Shown here piece by piece: positions 8,310 through 20,160 of a stretch of 64,000 bases of DNA. Position 1 is the stretch's first letter. Every line of letters begins with the position of its first letter. The notes under the pieces were generated by a model. That model saw only the letters and a list, made by a program, of their open reading frames with translations, did no database searches and was not told the DNA's origin. Made by a program: the position numbers and the translations under genes. The stretch comes from MWBF01 sp964614645 (GTDB lineage: Bacteria; Chloroflexota; Anaerolineae; CG2-30-64-16), in assembly GCA_964614645.1 (NCBI GenBank), contig CAZTMA010000004.1, forward strand, positions 19,183 through 83,182, read 5' to 3'.

Positions 8310-9356
8310 ATGGTCACCGCCGACGCCCGCGCCTACCCGCTCATCATCCCAGGCTACACCGGCTCCCGCTCCGGCATCCAGATTGGCACCCAACTGCCTG
8401 CCGACGCTTCCACCGAAGACATGCAATTCGCCCGCCAGTTGGGCATCGAATGGGTCATGACAACCGTCCCGGCCGCCGATGCCTCGGTCGAGACCTACCG
8501 CGCCGTCGTGCGCCACTTTGCCGAGGGCGGGCTGAAGGTCTACCGGCTTGCCAACCACGCAGTGCACAACATGGAAGCCGTCACGCTCAACCTGCCGGAG
8601 CGTGACGGCAAAATCGCCGAGTACCTGGCCTACATCCGCATGTTGGCCGCCGCAGGCATCTACTACGCCACCTATGCGCACATGGCGAACGGCATCTGGA
8701 GCACCGAGCCGGAGCCAGTGCGCGGGGGCGCGAATGGCCGTGCCTTCCGGCTGGATCAGGCCCGCACCGGCCGGTGGATTGATGAGTCCTGGGACCTCCC
8801 CTTGACACACGGCCGCGAGTACACCGAAGACGAGCTGTGGGAGAACTACGCGTACTTCATCCGTCAGGTCGTCCCGGTCGCAGAGGAAGCGGGGGTCTAC
8901 ATCGGCATCCATCCGGACGATCCGCCGGTTTACCCGCTCGGCGGCATCCCCCGCTGCATCTTCGGCAACTTCGAGGGCTACAGCCGCGCGCTGGAGATTG
9001 CAGACAGCCCGAACGTCGGCGTCTGCCTCTGCTTGGGCTGCTGGCTGGAGGGCGGTCCGGCGATGGGCAAGAGCGCAGTCGAGGCCATCCGCTACTTCGG
9101 CAGCCAGCGCAAGCTGTTTAAGGTGCACTTCCGCAACGTGACTGCGCCCATGCCCGAGGGCTTCGTAGAGACTTTCCTGGATGATGGTTACGCGGATATG
9201 CTCGAAATCATGGCCGCGCTGCAGGAAGTGGGGTTCAATGGAGCCATCATCTCCGACCACCTCCAGCAGGTTGTCGGCGGGCGTTACGCTGCCGAGGCGT
9301 ATGCCGTGGGCTACATGCGCGGGCTGGTTCAGGCGGTGGCCGCGCGAAACCGGTAA
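8310..9356 (+). CDS. Mannonate dehydratase-like TIM-barrel enzyme
   Basis: Resembles UxuA, which dehydrates D-mannonate to 2-keto-3-deoxygluconate in hexuronate breakdown. The 348-residue protein shows the metal-binding IHPDDPP, a CLGCWLEGG segment at the place of the UxuA CTGS loop, KVHFRN and IISDHLQ. It is close to the usual UxuA length but shares only blocks with it, so a related sugar-acid dehydratase or epimerase remains possible. AAAGGAG lies before the ATG. It starts an operon with a hydroxypyruvate isomerase-like gene and a CE7 esterase, which fits use of acetylated glucuronoxylan or similar polymers. Confidence 0.78.
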   Translation: MVTADARAYPLIIPGYTGSRSGIQIGTQLPADASTEDMQFARQLGIEWVMTTVPAADASVETYRAVVRHFAEGGLKVYRLANHAVHNMEAVTLNLPERDGKIAEYLAYIRMLAAAGIYYATYAHMANGIWSTEPEPVRGGANGRAFRLDQARTGRWIDESWDLPLTHGREYTEDELWENYAYFIRQVVPVAEEAGVYIGIHPDDPPVYPLGGIPRCIFGNFEGYSRALEIADSPNVGVCLCLGCWLEGGPAMGKSAVEAIRYFGSQRKLFKVHFRNVTAPMPEGFVETFLDDGYADMLEIMAALQEVGFNGAIISDHLQQVVGGRYAAEAYAVGYMRGLVQAVAARNR

Positions 9357-9417
9357 CCGCGAAGACGCGAAGAACGTCAAAGTTCTCTGATTGGAATGTC
9401 TTTGCGTCTTCGCGGTT
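9355..9417. repeat. Inverted repeat between the two sugar genes
   Basis: Arms 9355-9374 and 9398-9417 (AACCGCGAAGACGC core, two mismatches near the inner end) overlap the stop codon of the upstream gene. The words resemble those of the palindrome at 43311-43363. Confidence 0.8.
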
Positions 9418-9435
9418 CAAACACAGGAGGTTGAC

Positions 9436-10194
<759 letters not shown>

Positions 10195-10212
10195 GAAGCT
10201 GTATGAGGAAGC

Positions 10213-10806
10213 ATGGAGAGGATTCGCTGGGCACCCAAAATCGTGCGAGCCAGAATCTGGCAGCTTTATCAAAACGACGCCCGAGGCATTGTAGACGAAG
10301 TGTTGCTCGAGGATGTCGGCTTCTCCCTGTGGTTACGCTGCCAGGCCATCCTCATGGTCAGTCATCACGAAGTCGAATGCCCACGTTGCCGACAGGTGTT
10401 TAGCCTGGGCGACTGGTCGGCCACCGAGCCGGATCCGGTTACTTGTCCTGCGCCCAACTGCGACTGGCAGACATCGCGCCAGGATTACCATCTATCGTGG
10501 CGTCATCGGGACCTTATTGGGAGCAACGCCTTACCAGCGTTCCAGGCTTACGTGGACGACTACCCGCGCGCACGTTCACCGCAAGCGCGGATGGTTTGCA
10601 TAGACCAACTGATACATGCCTTCCACTGGGACTTGAAGCAGAATCTGCCGAACCGCTCAGTCGGCAACAACCTCATTGAGGGCAGCCACGAGAGCGTGCT
10701 TGGGTTACTGGACAAACTGCATGACGGCGAGCCGACTGAGGATAAACGGCGCTGGCGTGAGACGGTGCAGATGATGATGCAGCGACGACGTGGGGTCAAA
10801 CCGTAG
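10213..10806 (+). CDS. Conserved hypothetical zinc-ribbon protein
   Basis: 197-residue protein of unknown function. Two cysteine pairs, CPRC and CPAPNC, with a basic N terminus (RIRWAPKIVRARIWQLY) suggest a zinc ribbon that contacts nucleic acid. The remainder is rich in His, Trp and charged residues (SWRHRDLIG, DQLIHAFHWDLKQ, NNLIEGSHESV) and looks like a conserved soluble domain, not a transposase that I can recognise. I recall proteins of this general layout as uncharacterised ones in Firmicutes and Chloroflexota but cannot name a family. It lies 18 bases after the isomerase gene and 37 before an esterase, so it shares the sugar operon without an obvious metabolic role. Confidence 0.7.
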   Translation: MERIRWAPKIVRARIWQLYQNDARGIVDEVLLEDVGFSLWLRCQAILMVSHHEVECPRCRQVFSLGDWSATEPDPVTCPAPNCDWQTSRQDYHLSWRHRDLIGSNALPAFQAYVDDYPRARSPQARMVCIDQLIHAFHWDLKQNLPNRSVGNNLIEGSHESVLGLLDKLHDGEPTEDKRRWRETVQMMMQRRRGVKP

Positions 10807-10843
10807 ACGCTCCGGCGCATACTTACCATAGACAGGAGTTTTT

Positions 10844-11818
10844 ATGCCACTCACCTTCGATTTCCCTCTCGACAAGCTCCAGACCTACCAGGGCATCAAC
10901 CCGCGACCCGCGGACTTCAACGCCTACTGGGACGCCGCGCTCGCGGAGATGCACGCGCTCGACCCACAGGTCGAACTCGTGCCCGCGGAGTTCCAGGCAC
11001 CCGGCGCGGAATGCTTCCACCTGTACTTCACCGGCGTCGGCGGCGCACGCGTGCATGCCAAGCTGCTGCGGCCCAAGCACACCGCATCTGCTGCCCCGGC
11101 AGTCGTAATGTTCCACGGCTACAGCGGGCACTCGGGCGACTGGTTCGATAAGCTGGGCTATGTGGGCGCGGGCTACACCGTGGCCGCGCTGGACTGCCGC
11201 GGGCAGGGCGGCCTGTCGGAGGACAACAGCGACGTAGTGGGCAACACGCATCGCGGCCACATCATCCGCGGGCTGGCCGATGCGCTGGCCGGGCGGCCGG
11301 ATAAGCTGCTGTTCCGCCAGATCTTCCTCGACACCGCCCAGCTGGCGCGCATCGTCATGGACATGCCGGGCGTGGATGCGACGCGCGTGGGTGCAACCGG
11401 CGGCAGCCAGGGCGGCGCACTGACCGTCGCATGTATGGCGCTGGAGCCGCGCATCAAGCGCGCTGCACCTATCTTCCCCTTCCTTAGCGACTACCTGCGC
11501 GTCTGGCAGATGGACCTGGCGAAGGACGCCTACGAGGAGCTCCGCACCTTCTTCCGCCTCTTCGACCCGCGCCACCAGCAGGAAGCGGCCGTCTTCGAAC
11601 AGCTCGGCTACGTGGACATCCAGCACCTGGCCCCGCGCATCCGCGCGGAGGTGCTCTGGCCCATCGGCCTGATGGATCAAATCTGCCCGCCATCCAGCCA
11701 GTTTGCGGCCTACAACAAGATCACGTCACCGAAACGCATGGCGATTTACCCGGACTTCGGCCACGAGGGTCTGCCCGGCGTGAACGACATCGTTTTCGAG
11801 TTCCTGATGGGGCTGTAA
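10844..11818 (+). CDS. CE7 family acetyl esterase (acetyl xylan esterase / cephalosporin C deacetylase)
   Basis: Alpha/beta-hydrolase of 324 residues, the normal size for family CE7. It has the family entry NPRPADFNAYWDAAL, the DCRGQGG segment, the nucleophile elbow GGSQGGA, the catalytic Asp region GLMDQICPPS and the catalytic His in FGHEGLPG. CE7 enzymes remove acetyl groups from short xylo-oligosaccharides in the cytoplasm, since there is no signal peptide here. GACAGGAG precedes the ATG. It closes the sugar-acid operon. Confidence 0.92.
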   Translation: MPLTFDFPLDKLQTYQGINPRPADFNAYWDAALAEMHALDPQVELVPAEFQAPGAECFHLYFTGVGGARVHAKLLRPKHTASAAPAVVMFHGYSGHSGDWFDKLGYVGAGYTVAALDCRGQGGLSEDNSDVVGNTHRGHIIRGLADALAGRPDKLLFRQIFLDTAQLARIVMDMPGVDATRVGATGGSQGGALTVACMALEPRIKRAAPIFPFLSDYLRVWQMDLAKDAYEELRTFFRLFDPRHQQEAAVFEQLGYVDIQHLAPRIRAEVLWPIGLMDQICPPSSQFAAYNKITSPKRMAIYPDFGHEGLPGVNDIVFEFLMGL

Positions 11819-11830
11819 TCCCAAACCCGC

Positions 11831-11934
11831 GGAGTGGGCATCCTCAGATGCCCACGTCGGACCCGTTCCGCGTCTGAGGACGCTCCACTCCTCACGCAAG
11901 AAACGCGGAGTGGGCATCTGAGGATGCCCACTCC
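11831..11934. repeat. Composite palindromic element, CATC-TGAG-GATG family, copy 1
   Basis: Bounded by GGAGT and ACTCC, it contains three hairpins: 11834-11855 (loop CTCA), a short one at 11870-11883 (loop TGAG) and a perfect one at 11905-11936 with 14-bp arms (loop TGAG). A second element with the same plan but different, still complementary, stem bases is at 47544-47616. Confidence 0.85.
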
Positions 11935-11976
11935 GCACGTCCCTCCCTGGCAGCCGACCGGCTGCTAGTGTCCCGG

Positions 11977-12423
11977 TCAGCCGCAGTCATCGTCGGGCGC
12001 ACGCAGGCGCTCCACCTCCGGGTCCACCGCAAACCAATGCCCGTTGAACAGGCCATACGTCGCCCCGCTGGAAAGCACCCCACCCTCCGCCGGCACCCAC
12101 CGTACCCCTTCACGCATTAACGATACGTCACCGCGATAAGGCGCGCCGTCAGGTGCAGCACGGTCGTTGCCGTAATCGGGATCGTAGCGAAAGAAAGCTT
12201 CCACGCGAACGGTCGCACGATTGAGGCCGGGCAATAGCACGCGCGTCTTCACCTGCTGCGGCGTCAGGTCCCGGGTGTACGTGCTCGCCAGATAGCGGCG
12301 CACCGCCAGCGACGGCCCGGCCCAGCTGAACACGATGACGGCGGCGACCGCGACGACGCACAGCCACACGGGCCACAGCACGCGCCGTCTGATAATCGGT
12401 TGAGAATTTGCACTCATTGGCAC
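11977..12423 (-). CDS. Hypothetical membrane-anchored protein
   Basis: 148-residue protein with one N-terminal transmembrane segment (LWPVWLCVVAVAAVIVFSWA) and an outside domain with no family I recognise; it ends in a Cys-Gly. The start is GTG at 12423, or ATG at 12417 two codons in; GGGAG lies just upstream of both. It faces away from the respiratory operon, sharing a divergent gap of about 240 bases with actA. Function unknown. Confidence 0.65.
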   Translation of the reverse strand: MPMSANSQPIIRRRVLWPVWLCVVAVAAVIVFSWAGPSLAVRRYLASTYTRDLTPQQVKTRVLLPGLNRATVRVEAFFRYDPDYGNDRAAPDGAPYRGDVSLMREGVRWVPAEGGVLSSGATYGLFNGHWFAVDPEVERLRAPDDDCG

Positions 12424-12519
12424 AAGGCTCCCAGAGGGGCTATCGACCCGGGGTCACGGAAGTTATCATAGCAGACTCTAAATGCAGGGGCAAACCACTT
12501 GACTTTTTCTCAAGTTCGG

Positions 12520-12551
12520 TTAAGCTTGTCCTTATCTTGGATTAAGCTTGT
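12520..12551. promoter_or_regulatory. Direct repeats upstream of the respiratory operon
   Basis: Two exact copies of TTAAGCTTGT (12520-12529 and 12542-12551) are spaced by 22 bp, two helical turns, in an AT-rich stretch before actA. Such spacing suits a dimeric activator. No clear -10 could be assigned. Confidence 0.45.
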
Positions 12552-12665
12552 TCGTTCTCATAAATGTGTTGTTTGATTGTCAACCGCTGTCCTGACGGGG
12601 CGCAGCGACCCTCCGCCATCTGACAGGGCAAATCCAATCGCGCGTGCTGAATCGGAAGAGTGCCA

Positions 12666-13316
12666 ATGCGACAAATCTTCGGTCCCAGCGCAAACGTCAT
12701 TGCTCGGGCTTCGATTATAGGTGGGTTGCTGACGCTGGTCGTCCTCGTGGCAACCGGGTTCGCCTATATCCGTTCTCCCTATAACACCGAGCAGCGCGTC
12801 CACGTGGAGCAGCCGGTGCAGTTCGCGCACCGCACCCACGTCGGCAACGTCGGCCTCGATTGCCGCTACTGCCACACCACAGTCGAGGACTCCCGCTTTG
12901 CAGGCATCCCCCCTATCGCGACCTGCATGAACTGCCATTCGCAGCTGCACGTCAATGCACCCATCCTGGAGCCGATCCGTGAAGCCTACCGGACGGGCCA
13001 GTCGGTGCAGTGGGTACGCGTCCACAACCTGGCCGACTTCGCGTACTTCGACCACAGCGCCCATCTCGCGAAGGGCGTCGGCTGCACGACCTGTCATGGG
13101 CCGGTCGGCGATATGCCCCTCACGTGGCAGGAAAGCACCCTCCTGATGAACTGGTGCCTCGACTGCCACCGCGCGCCGGAGAAATACCTCCGCCCGCGCG
13201 AAGAGGTCTTCAATGCCAACTGGGTGCCGCCGGCCAACCAGCTTGAGGTCGGGCGACAACTCGTCGCCGAATATCAGGTGAACGCCAGGGTCGACTGCTC
13301 GACCTGCCATCGGTAG
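12666..13316 (+). CDS. actA: Alternative complex III subunit ActA, pentaheme cytochrome c
   Basis: Electron-transfer subunit of the quinol-oxidising alternative complex III. The protein has one N-terminal membrane segment (IIGGLLTLVVLVATGFAYI) and five CXXCH haem motifs: CRYCH, CMNCH, CTTCH, CLDCH and CSTCH. ActA is pentahaem in characterised complexes. The ATG at 12666 is preferred over the GTG at 12660 because GGAAGAG lies 5 bases before it. It is the first gene of actABCDEF. Confidence 0.95.
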   Translation: MRQIFGPSANVIARASIIGGLLTLVVLVATGFAYIRSPYNTEQRVHVEQPVQFAHRTHVGNVGLDCRYCHTTVEDSRFAGIPPIATCMNCHSQLHVNAPILEPIREAYRTGQSVQWVRVHNLADFAYFDHSAHLAKGVGCTTCHGPVGDMPLTWQESTLLMNWCLDCHRAPEKYLRPREEVFNANWVPPANQLEVGRQLVAEYQVNARVDCSTCHR

Positions 13317-13339
13317 AACCATCCGAGGGGAAGATATAT

Positions 13340-16323
<2,984 letters not shown>

Positions 16324-16327
<4 letters not shown>

Positions 16328-17724
16328 TACATGAGCAGCCTATCCGCAAGGAACTGATCGGGCCGCCGCTGGATCGGGCGGACCTCGTGCCGGTCATCGA
16401 GCCCGGCCAAACCTTCGAGTCGGTCAACGAGCAGATCGGCTCCGTCGTCCTGCGCCGCGGCTTCCAGCGTGGCTGGCTGCTGGGGTTAGCCATCGCGTTC
16501 CTGCTGCTGATGGTGTTCCTCGGCGCAGTCACCTGGTTGTTCATCCGGGGCGTCGGAATCTGGGGCATCAACATTCCGGTGGGCTGGGGGTTCGCGATCA
16601 TCAACCTGGTGTGGTGGATCGGCATCGGCCACGCGGGCACGCTCATCTCGGCCATCCTCCTCCTGCTGCGCCAGCAGTGGCGCACGTCCATCAACCGGTT
16701 TGCCGAGGCCATGACGCTGTTTGCGGTCGCGTGCGCGGCGCTGTTCCCGATCCTGCACCTGGGCCGGCCCCAATACTTCTACTGGCTGGTGCCCTACCCG
16801 AACACGCTGGACTACTGGCCGCAGTTCCGCAGCCCGCTGATGTGGGACTTCTTCGCCATCGCCACTTACGGCCTGGTCTCGCTGCTGTTCTGGTTCGTCG
16901 GCCTCATCCCCGACATGGCGACGCTGCGAGACCGCGCCAAGAGCACCTTTGCCCGCGTGACCTTCGGCATCCTGTCGATGGGCTGGCGCGGCTCTGCGGT
17001 GCATTGGAAGCGCTATCAGGACCTGTACTATCTCCTGGCAGCGCTGGCGACACCGCTGGTCGTGTCCGTCCACAGCATCGTGAGCTACGACTTTGCCGTG
17101 AGCGTGATTCCCGGCTGGCACTCGACCATCTTCCCGCCGTACTTCGTGGCCGGCGCGATTTACGCCGGGTTTGCAATGGTGCTGCTCATCTCCATCCCGC
17201 TGCGCAAGTACTACCACATGGAGAACTTCATCACCGACCGTCACCTGCGCAACATGGCGATCGTGATGTTAACGTCCGGGCTGGTCGTGGCCTACGGTTA
17301 CGCCATGGAAATCTTCACCGCCTGGTATAGCGGCAACGAGTACGAAGGCTTCATGATGCTCAATCGGGTGACGGGCCCCTACGGCTGGGTGTTTGGCCTG
17401 ATGATGCTGTGCAATGTCGTCATTCCGCAGCTCCTGTGGATCAAACGCATCCGCACAAACTCACTCTGGCTCTGGGGCATTTCGCTCGTCATCAGCTTTG
17501 GCATGTGGTTCGAGCGCTTCGTCATCGTCGTCACCAGCCTGCACCGGGACTTTCTGCCGTCCTCCTGGGCGATGTACACGCCGACGGTCTGGGACTACGC
17601 CACGTTCATCGGCACGTTGGGGCTGTTTGGCACGCTGATATTCCTGTTCATCCGCTTCCTGCCGTTCATCTCGATGGCTGAGACGCGCGAGCTGGTGCAC
17701 CAGACAGGAGGGAAGGTCGAATGA
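16324..17724 (+). CDS. actC: Alternative complex III subunit ActC (NrfD-like)
   Basis: Integral membrane subunit of 466 residues with about ten transmembrane helices, related to NrfD/PsrC, which binds quinol. Features include WWIGIGHAGTLISAILLLLRQ, FPILHLGRP and VSVHSIVSYDFAVSVIPGWHSTIFPPYF, which are typical of ActC. It overlaps actB by 4 bases and actD by 4 bases, indicating tight translational coupling. Confidence 0.95.
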
Positions 17725-18299
17725 CCGAGCATGTGGCCCACGACATGACGCATGAGGCTGAAGAGGCCGCGGTCCGGCCCTACGGTCTCGTGGCCGAGTT
17801 CGTGGACGAGCACACTATTCTGGATGCCGCACGCCGCGCATATGCCGAGGGTTACCGCCGGCTGGACGCCTACACGCCGATACCGGTGGAAGGTCTGTCG
17901 GAGGTGGTCGGCTTCCGCAAGAGCCGCATCCCGCTGCTGATGCTGCTGGGCGGCATCGCCGGGCTGGTGGGCGGGTTCGCGCTGCAGTATTGGGTACACG
18001 TCATCAACTATCCGATTAACATCGGCGGTAAGCCGCTGAACAGCGTGCCCATGTGGGTGCCCATCACGTTCGAGACGACCGTCTTGCTGGCGGCGTTGAC
18101 GGGTGTGCTGGCGATGATTCTGCTCAACGGCCTGCCCGCGCCCTACCATCCGCTGTTCAACGTGGCCGAGTTCGCCCGCGCCAGCCAGGATCGCTTCTTC
18201 CTGGCGATTGAGGCGACCGACCCGCGCTTCGATATGACCCAGACCCGCCGGTTCCTGGAGAGCCTGGGCCCGGCCAGCGTGCACGAGGTGTTGCCGTGA
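17721..18299 (+). CDS. actD: Alternative complex III subunit ActD (DUF3341)
   Basis: 192-residue subunit with two transmembrane helices (around residues 73-90 and 112-133) flanked by soluble parts, the arrangement of DUF3341/ActD. The opening YGLVAEFVDEHTILDAARRAYAEGYRRLDAYTPIP and GGKPLNSVPMWVPITFE are family hallmarks. It overlaps actC and actE. Confidence 0.93.
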   Translation: MTEHVAHDMTHEAEEAAVRPYGLVAEFVDEHTILDAARRAYAEGYRRLDAYTPIPVEGLSEVVGFRKSRIPLLMLLGGIAGLVGGFALQYWVHVINYPINIGGKPLNSVPMWVPITFETTVLLAALTGVLAMILLNGLPAPYHPLFNVAEFARASQDRFFLAIEATDPRFDMTQTRRFLESLGPASVHEVLP

Positions 18300-18961
18300 A
18301 GGTGAAACGCTTTGCCACCGAGAACACAGAGAGCGTAGAGTCTTTCTCTCTCAATAACTCAGTGTCCTCTGTGACCTCTGTGGCTAGAAAGCTAAGCTTC
18401 CTGCTCCTGGGACTCTTCGCGCTGGTGGCGCTGACGGGCTGCCAGGCGATGGCCGACCAGCCGCGCTATGATCCGCTGGAGCCGAGCGCGTTCTTCGCGG
18501 ACGGGCAGTCAGCGCGGCCGCAGGTCGAGGGGTCTGTAGCGCAGGGCCAGTTGCGCACCAGCGACGTGCGCTATACCGGCCAGTTCAACGGTGCGCCGGC
18601 GACCGAGTTTCCCTTCGAACTGACCGCCGACCTGCTCGAGCGCGGCCGGCAGGAGTATGACATTTACTGCACGCCCTGTCACGGCTTCACCGGCGCGGGC
18701 GACGGCATGGTCATCCAGCGCGGATTCCCTGCGCCGCAGACCTTCCACCAGGACCGCCTGCGCACGGCGGCGCCCGGCTACTTCTTCCAGGTCATCACCA
18801 ACGGGTTTGGCCGGATGCAACCGTACGCCAGCCAGATCCCCGATGTGGATGACCGCTGGGCCATCGCCGCTTACGTGCGGGCCCTGCAACTCAGCCAGGC
18901 GGCGCCCGCCGAGGCCCTGCCGGCGGAAGACATGCAGCAACTCGGAGGGGCAACCCAATGA
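18296..18961 (+). CDS. actE: Alternative complex III subunit ActE, monohaem cytochrome c lipoprotein
   Basis: Small cytochrome c of complex III. It has a lipobox (ALTGC) after the hydrophobic stretch LSFLLLGLFALVALTG, one CTPCH haem site and a distal Met in GRMQPY. The protein is 221 residues. The N terminus is odd: codons 6-30 are encoded by a 75-base palindromic repeat (18311-18385) that has counterparts in intergenic gaps. Removing it would restore a short lipoprotein signal MKVKR-RKLSFLLLG. Translation might instead start downstream, for example at the GTG inside the repeat at 18362. Confidence 0.93.
   Translation: MKVKRFATENTESVESFSLNNSVSSVTSVARKLSFLLLGLFALVALTGCQAMADQPRYDPLEPSAFFADGQSARPQVEGSVAQGQLRTSDVRYTGQFNGAPATEFPFELTADLLERGRQEYDIYCTPCHGFTGAGDGMVIQRGFPAPQTFHQDRLRTAAPGYFFQVITNGFGRMQPYASQIPDVDDRWAIAAYVRALQLSQAAPAEALPAEDMQQLGGATQ
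18311..18385. repeat. Palindromic repeat inserted in the actE coding sequence
   Basis: Arms 18314-18340 and 18358-18384 are imperfect complements (about 21 of 27 positions). The words GCCACCGAGAACACAGAG and CCTCTGTGGC match the repeats at 8167-8199 and 41893-41973. Its 75 bases keep the reading frame. Confidence 0.8.
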
Positions 18962-20160
18962 TGACACCACAAGGCATTCTCCGCCGCATGATGCCCGGCG
19001 CACTCGTGGTCGGCGCAGTCGGGCTGATCGCGACGCTGGCGGGCATATTCCTGGGCGTCCCCGGCGCATACCCCGCCTACCTGTTCGCTTTTGTCTTCTG
19101 GACCGGCATGGGCATCGGCAGCCTGCTGCTGGCGCTGCTGCAGCATTTGACCCGCACAGGTTGGGGCGCACCGATCCAGCGGTTCGTGGAGGCGGGCGCG
19201 CGCACCCTGCCGCTGATGCTCGTGCTCTTCATCCCCATCATCTTCGGGATGAAGGCGCTGTACTCGTGGGCGGACCCGGCGCACGTCATTGGTGACCCGG
19301 TCCTGGAGCACAAGCAGCCGTATCTCAACGTGCCTTTCTTCATCATCCGTACGGTCATCTACTTCGCGGTGTGGACGTTCTTCGCCTACCGGACGGGCGC
19401 ACTCTCGCTCAAACTCGACGAGACGGGCGACGTGAACATCGCGGGCACGCTGCGGGGCATGGGCGCGGGCGGGCTGCTCGCCGTCACACTGACCGCTTCG
19501 TTCGCCGCCTTCGACTGGGTGATGTCGCTGGATCCGCACTGGCTGTCCAGCATCTTTGGCCTGATGGTCACGATGGGCATGATGCTGGGCGCGTTTGCGC
19601 TGGCCATAGCCCTGGCAACCTGGGCGTCGGACTGGCCGCCGCTCGATGCGGCTGTCTCTCCCCGGCGCTTCAATGACCTGGGCAGCCTGATGCTTGCCTT
19701 TGTCATGATCTGGGCCTATCTGTCGTTCTCCCAGTACTTGCTCATCTGGGCCGCAAACATCACCGAAGAAGTGCCGTGGTACCTGGCACGCATGGCGGGC
19801 GGCTGGAAATACATCGCCATCGCCATCATCGCGCTGCACTTCGCACTGCCCTTCATCATGTTGATGTTCCGCGATGTGAAGCGCAACCGGAGGCTGCTGA
19901 CGGCCATCGGACTCTTCCTGGTGCTCATGCGTGCGGTCGACACCTTCTGGCTGGTCGTCCCGTCGCTGGGCGCCGCCGGTGTGGGCGCCATCTGGCCCCA
20001 CCTGACCGCGCTGGTCGGGGTTGGAGGCCTGTGGGCCGCCTTCTTCGCCTGGAACCTGGCGCGGGCGCCGCTGCTGCCCGTCGGCCTGCCGGCGCCCATG
20101 CAGGACCATGCGGCGGTTTCTGAACCTCATAACAACAGGATCGTGCGGCATGAGCGATAA
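18958..20160 (+). CDS. actF: Alternative complex III subunit ActF (NrfD-like paralogue of ActC)
   Basis: Second polytopic subunit, 400 residues with about ten predicted helices. Recognisable ActF blocks include FDWVMSLDPHWLSSIFG, WAYLSFSQYLLIWAANITEEVPWY and the long VVPSLGAAGVG segment near the end. It overlaps the actE stop by four bases and the next gene by eleven. Confidence 0.95.
   Translation: MMTPQGILRRMMPGALVVGAVGLIATLAGIFLGVPGAYPAYLFAFVFWTGMGIGSLLLALLQHLTRTGWGAPIQRFVEAGARTLPLMLVLFIPIIFGMKALYSWADPAHVIGDPVLEHKQPYLNVPFFIIRTVIYFAVWTFFAYRTGALSLKLDETGDVNIAGTLRGMGAGGLLAVTLTASFAAFDWVMSLDPHWLSSIFGLMVTMGMMLGAFALAIALATWASDWPPLDAAVSPRRFNDLGSLMLAFVMIWAYLSFSQYLLIWAANITEEVPWYLARMAGGWKYIAIAIIALHFALPFIMLMFRDVKRNRRLLTAIGLFLVLMRAVDTFWLVVPSLGAAGVGAIWPHLTALVGVGGLWAAFFAWNLARAPLLPVGLPAPMQDHAAVSEPHNNRIVRHER

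Noticed and set aside
10213..10806. Transposase call for the zinc-ribbon gene
   Set aside because: There are no inverted repeats at the ends, no DDE or Y1 motif, and it sits neatly within an operon.
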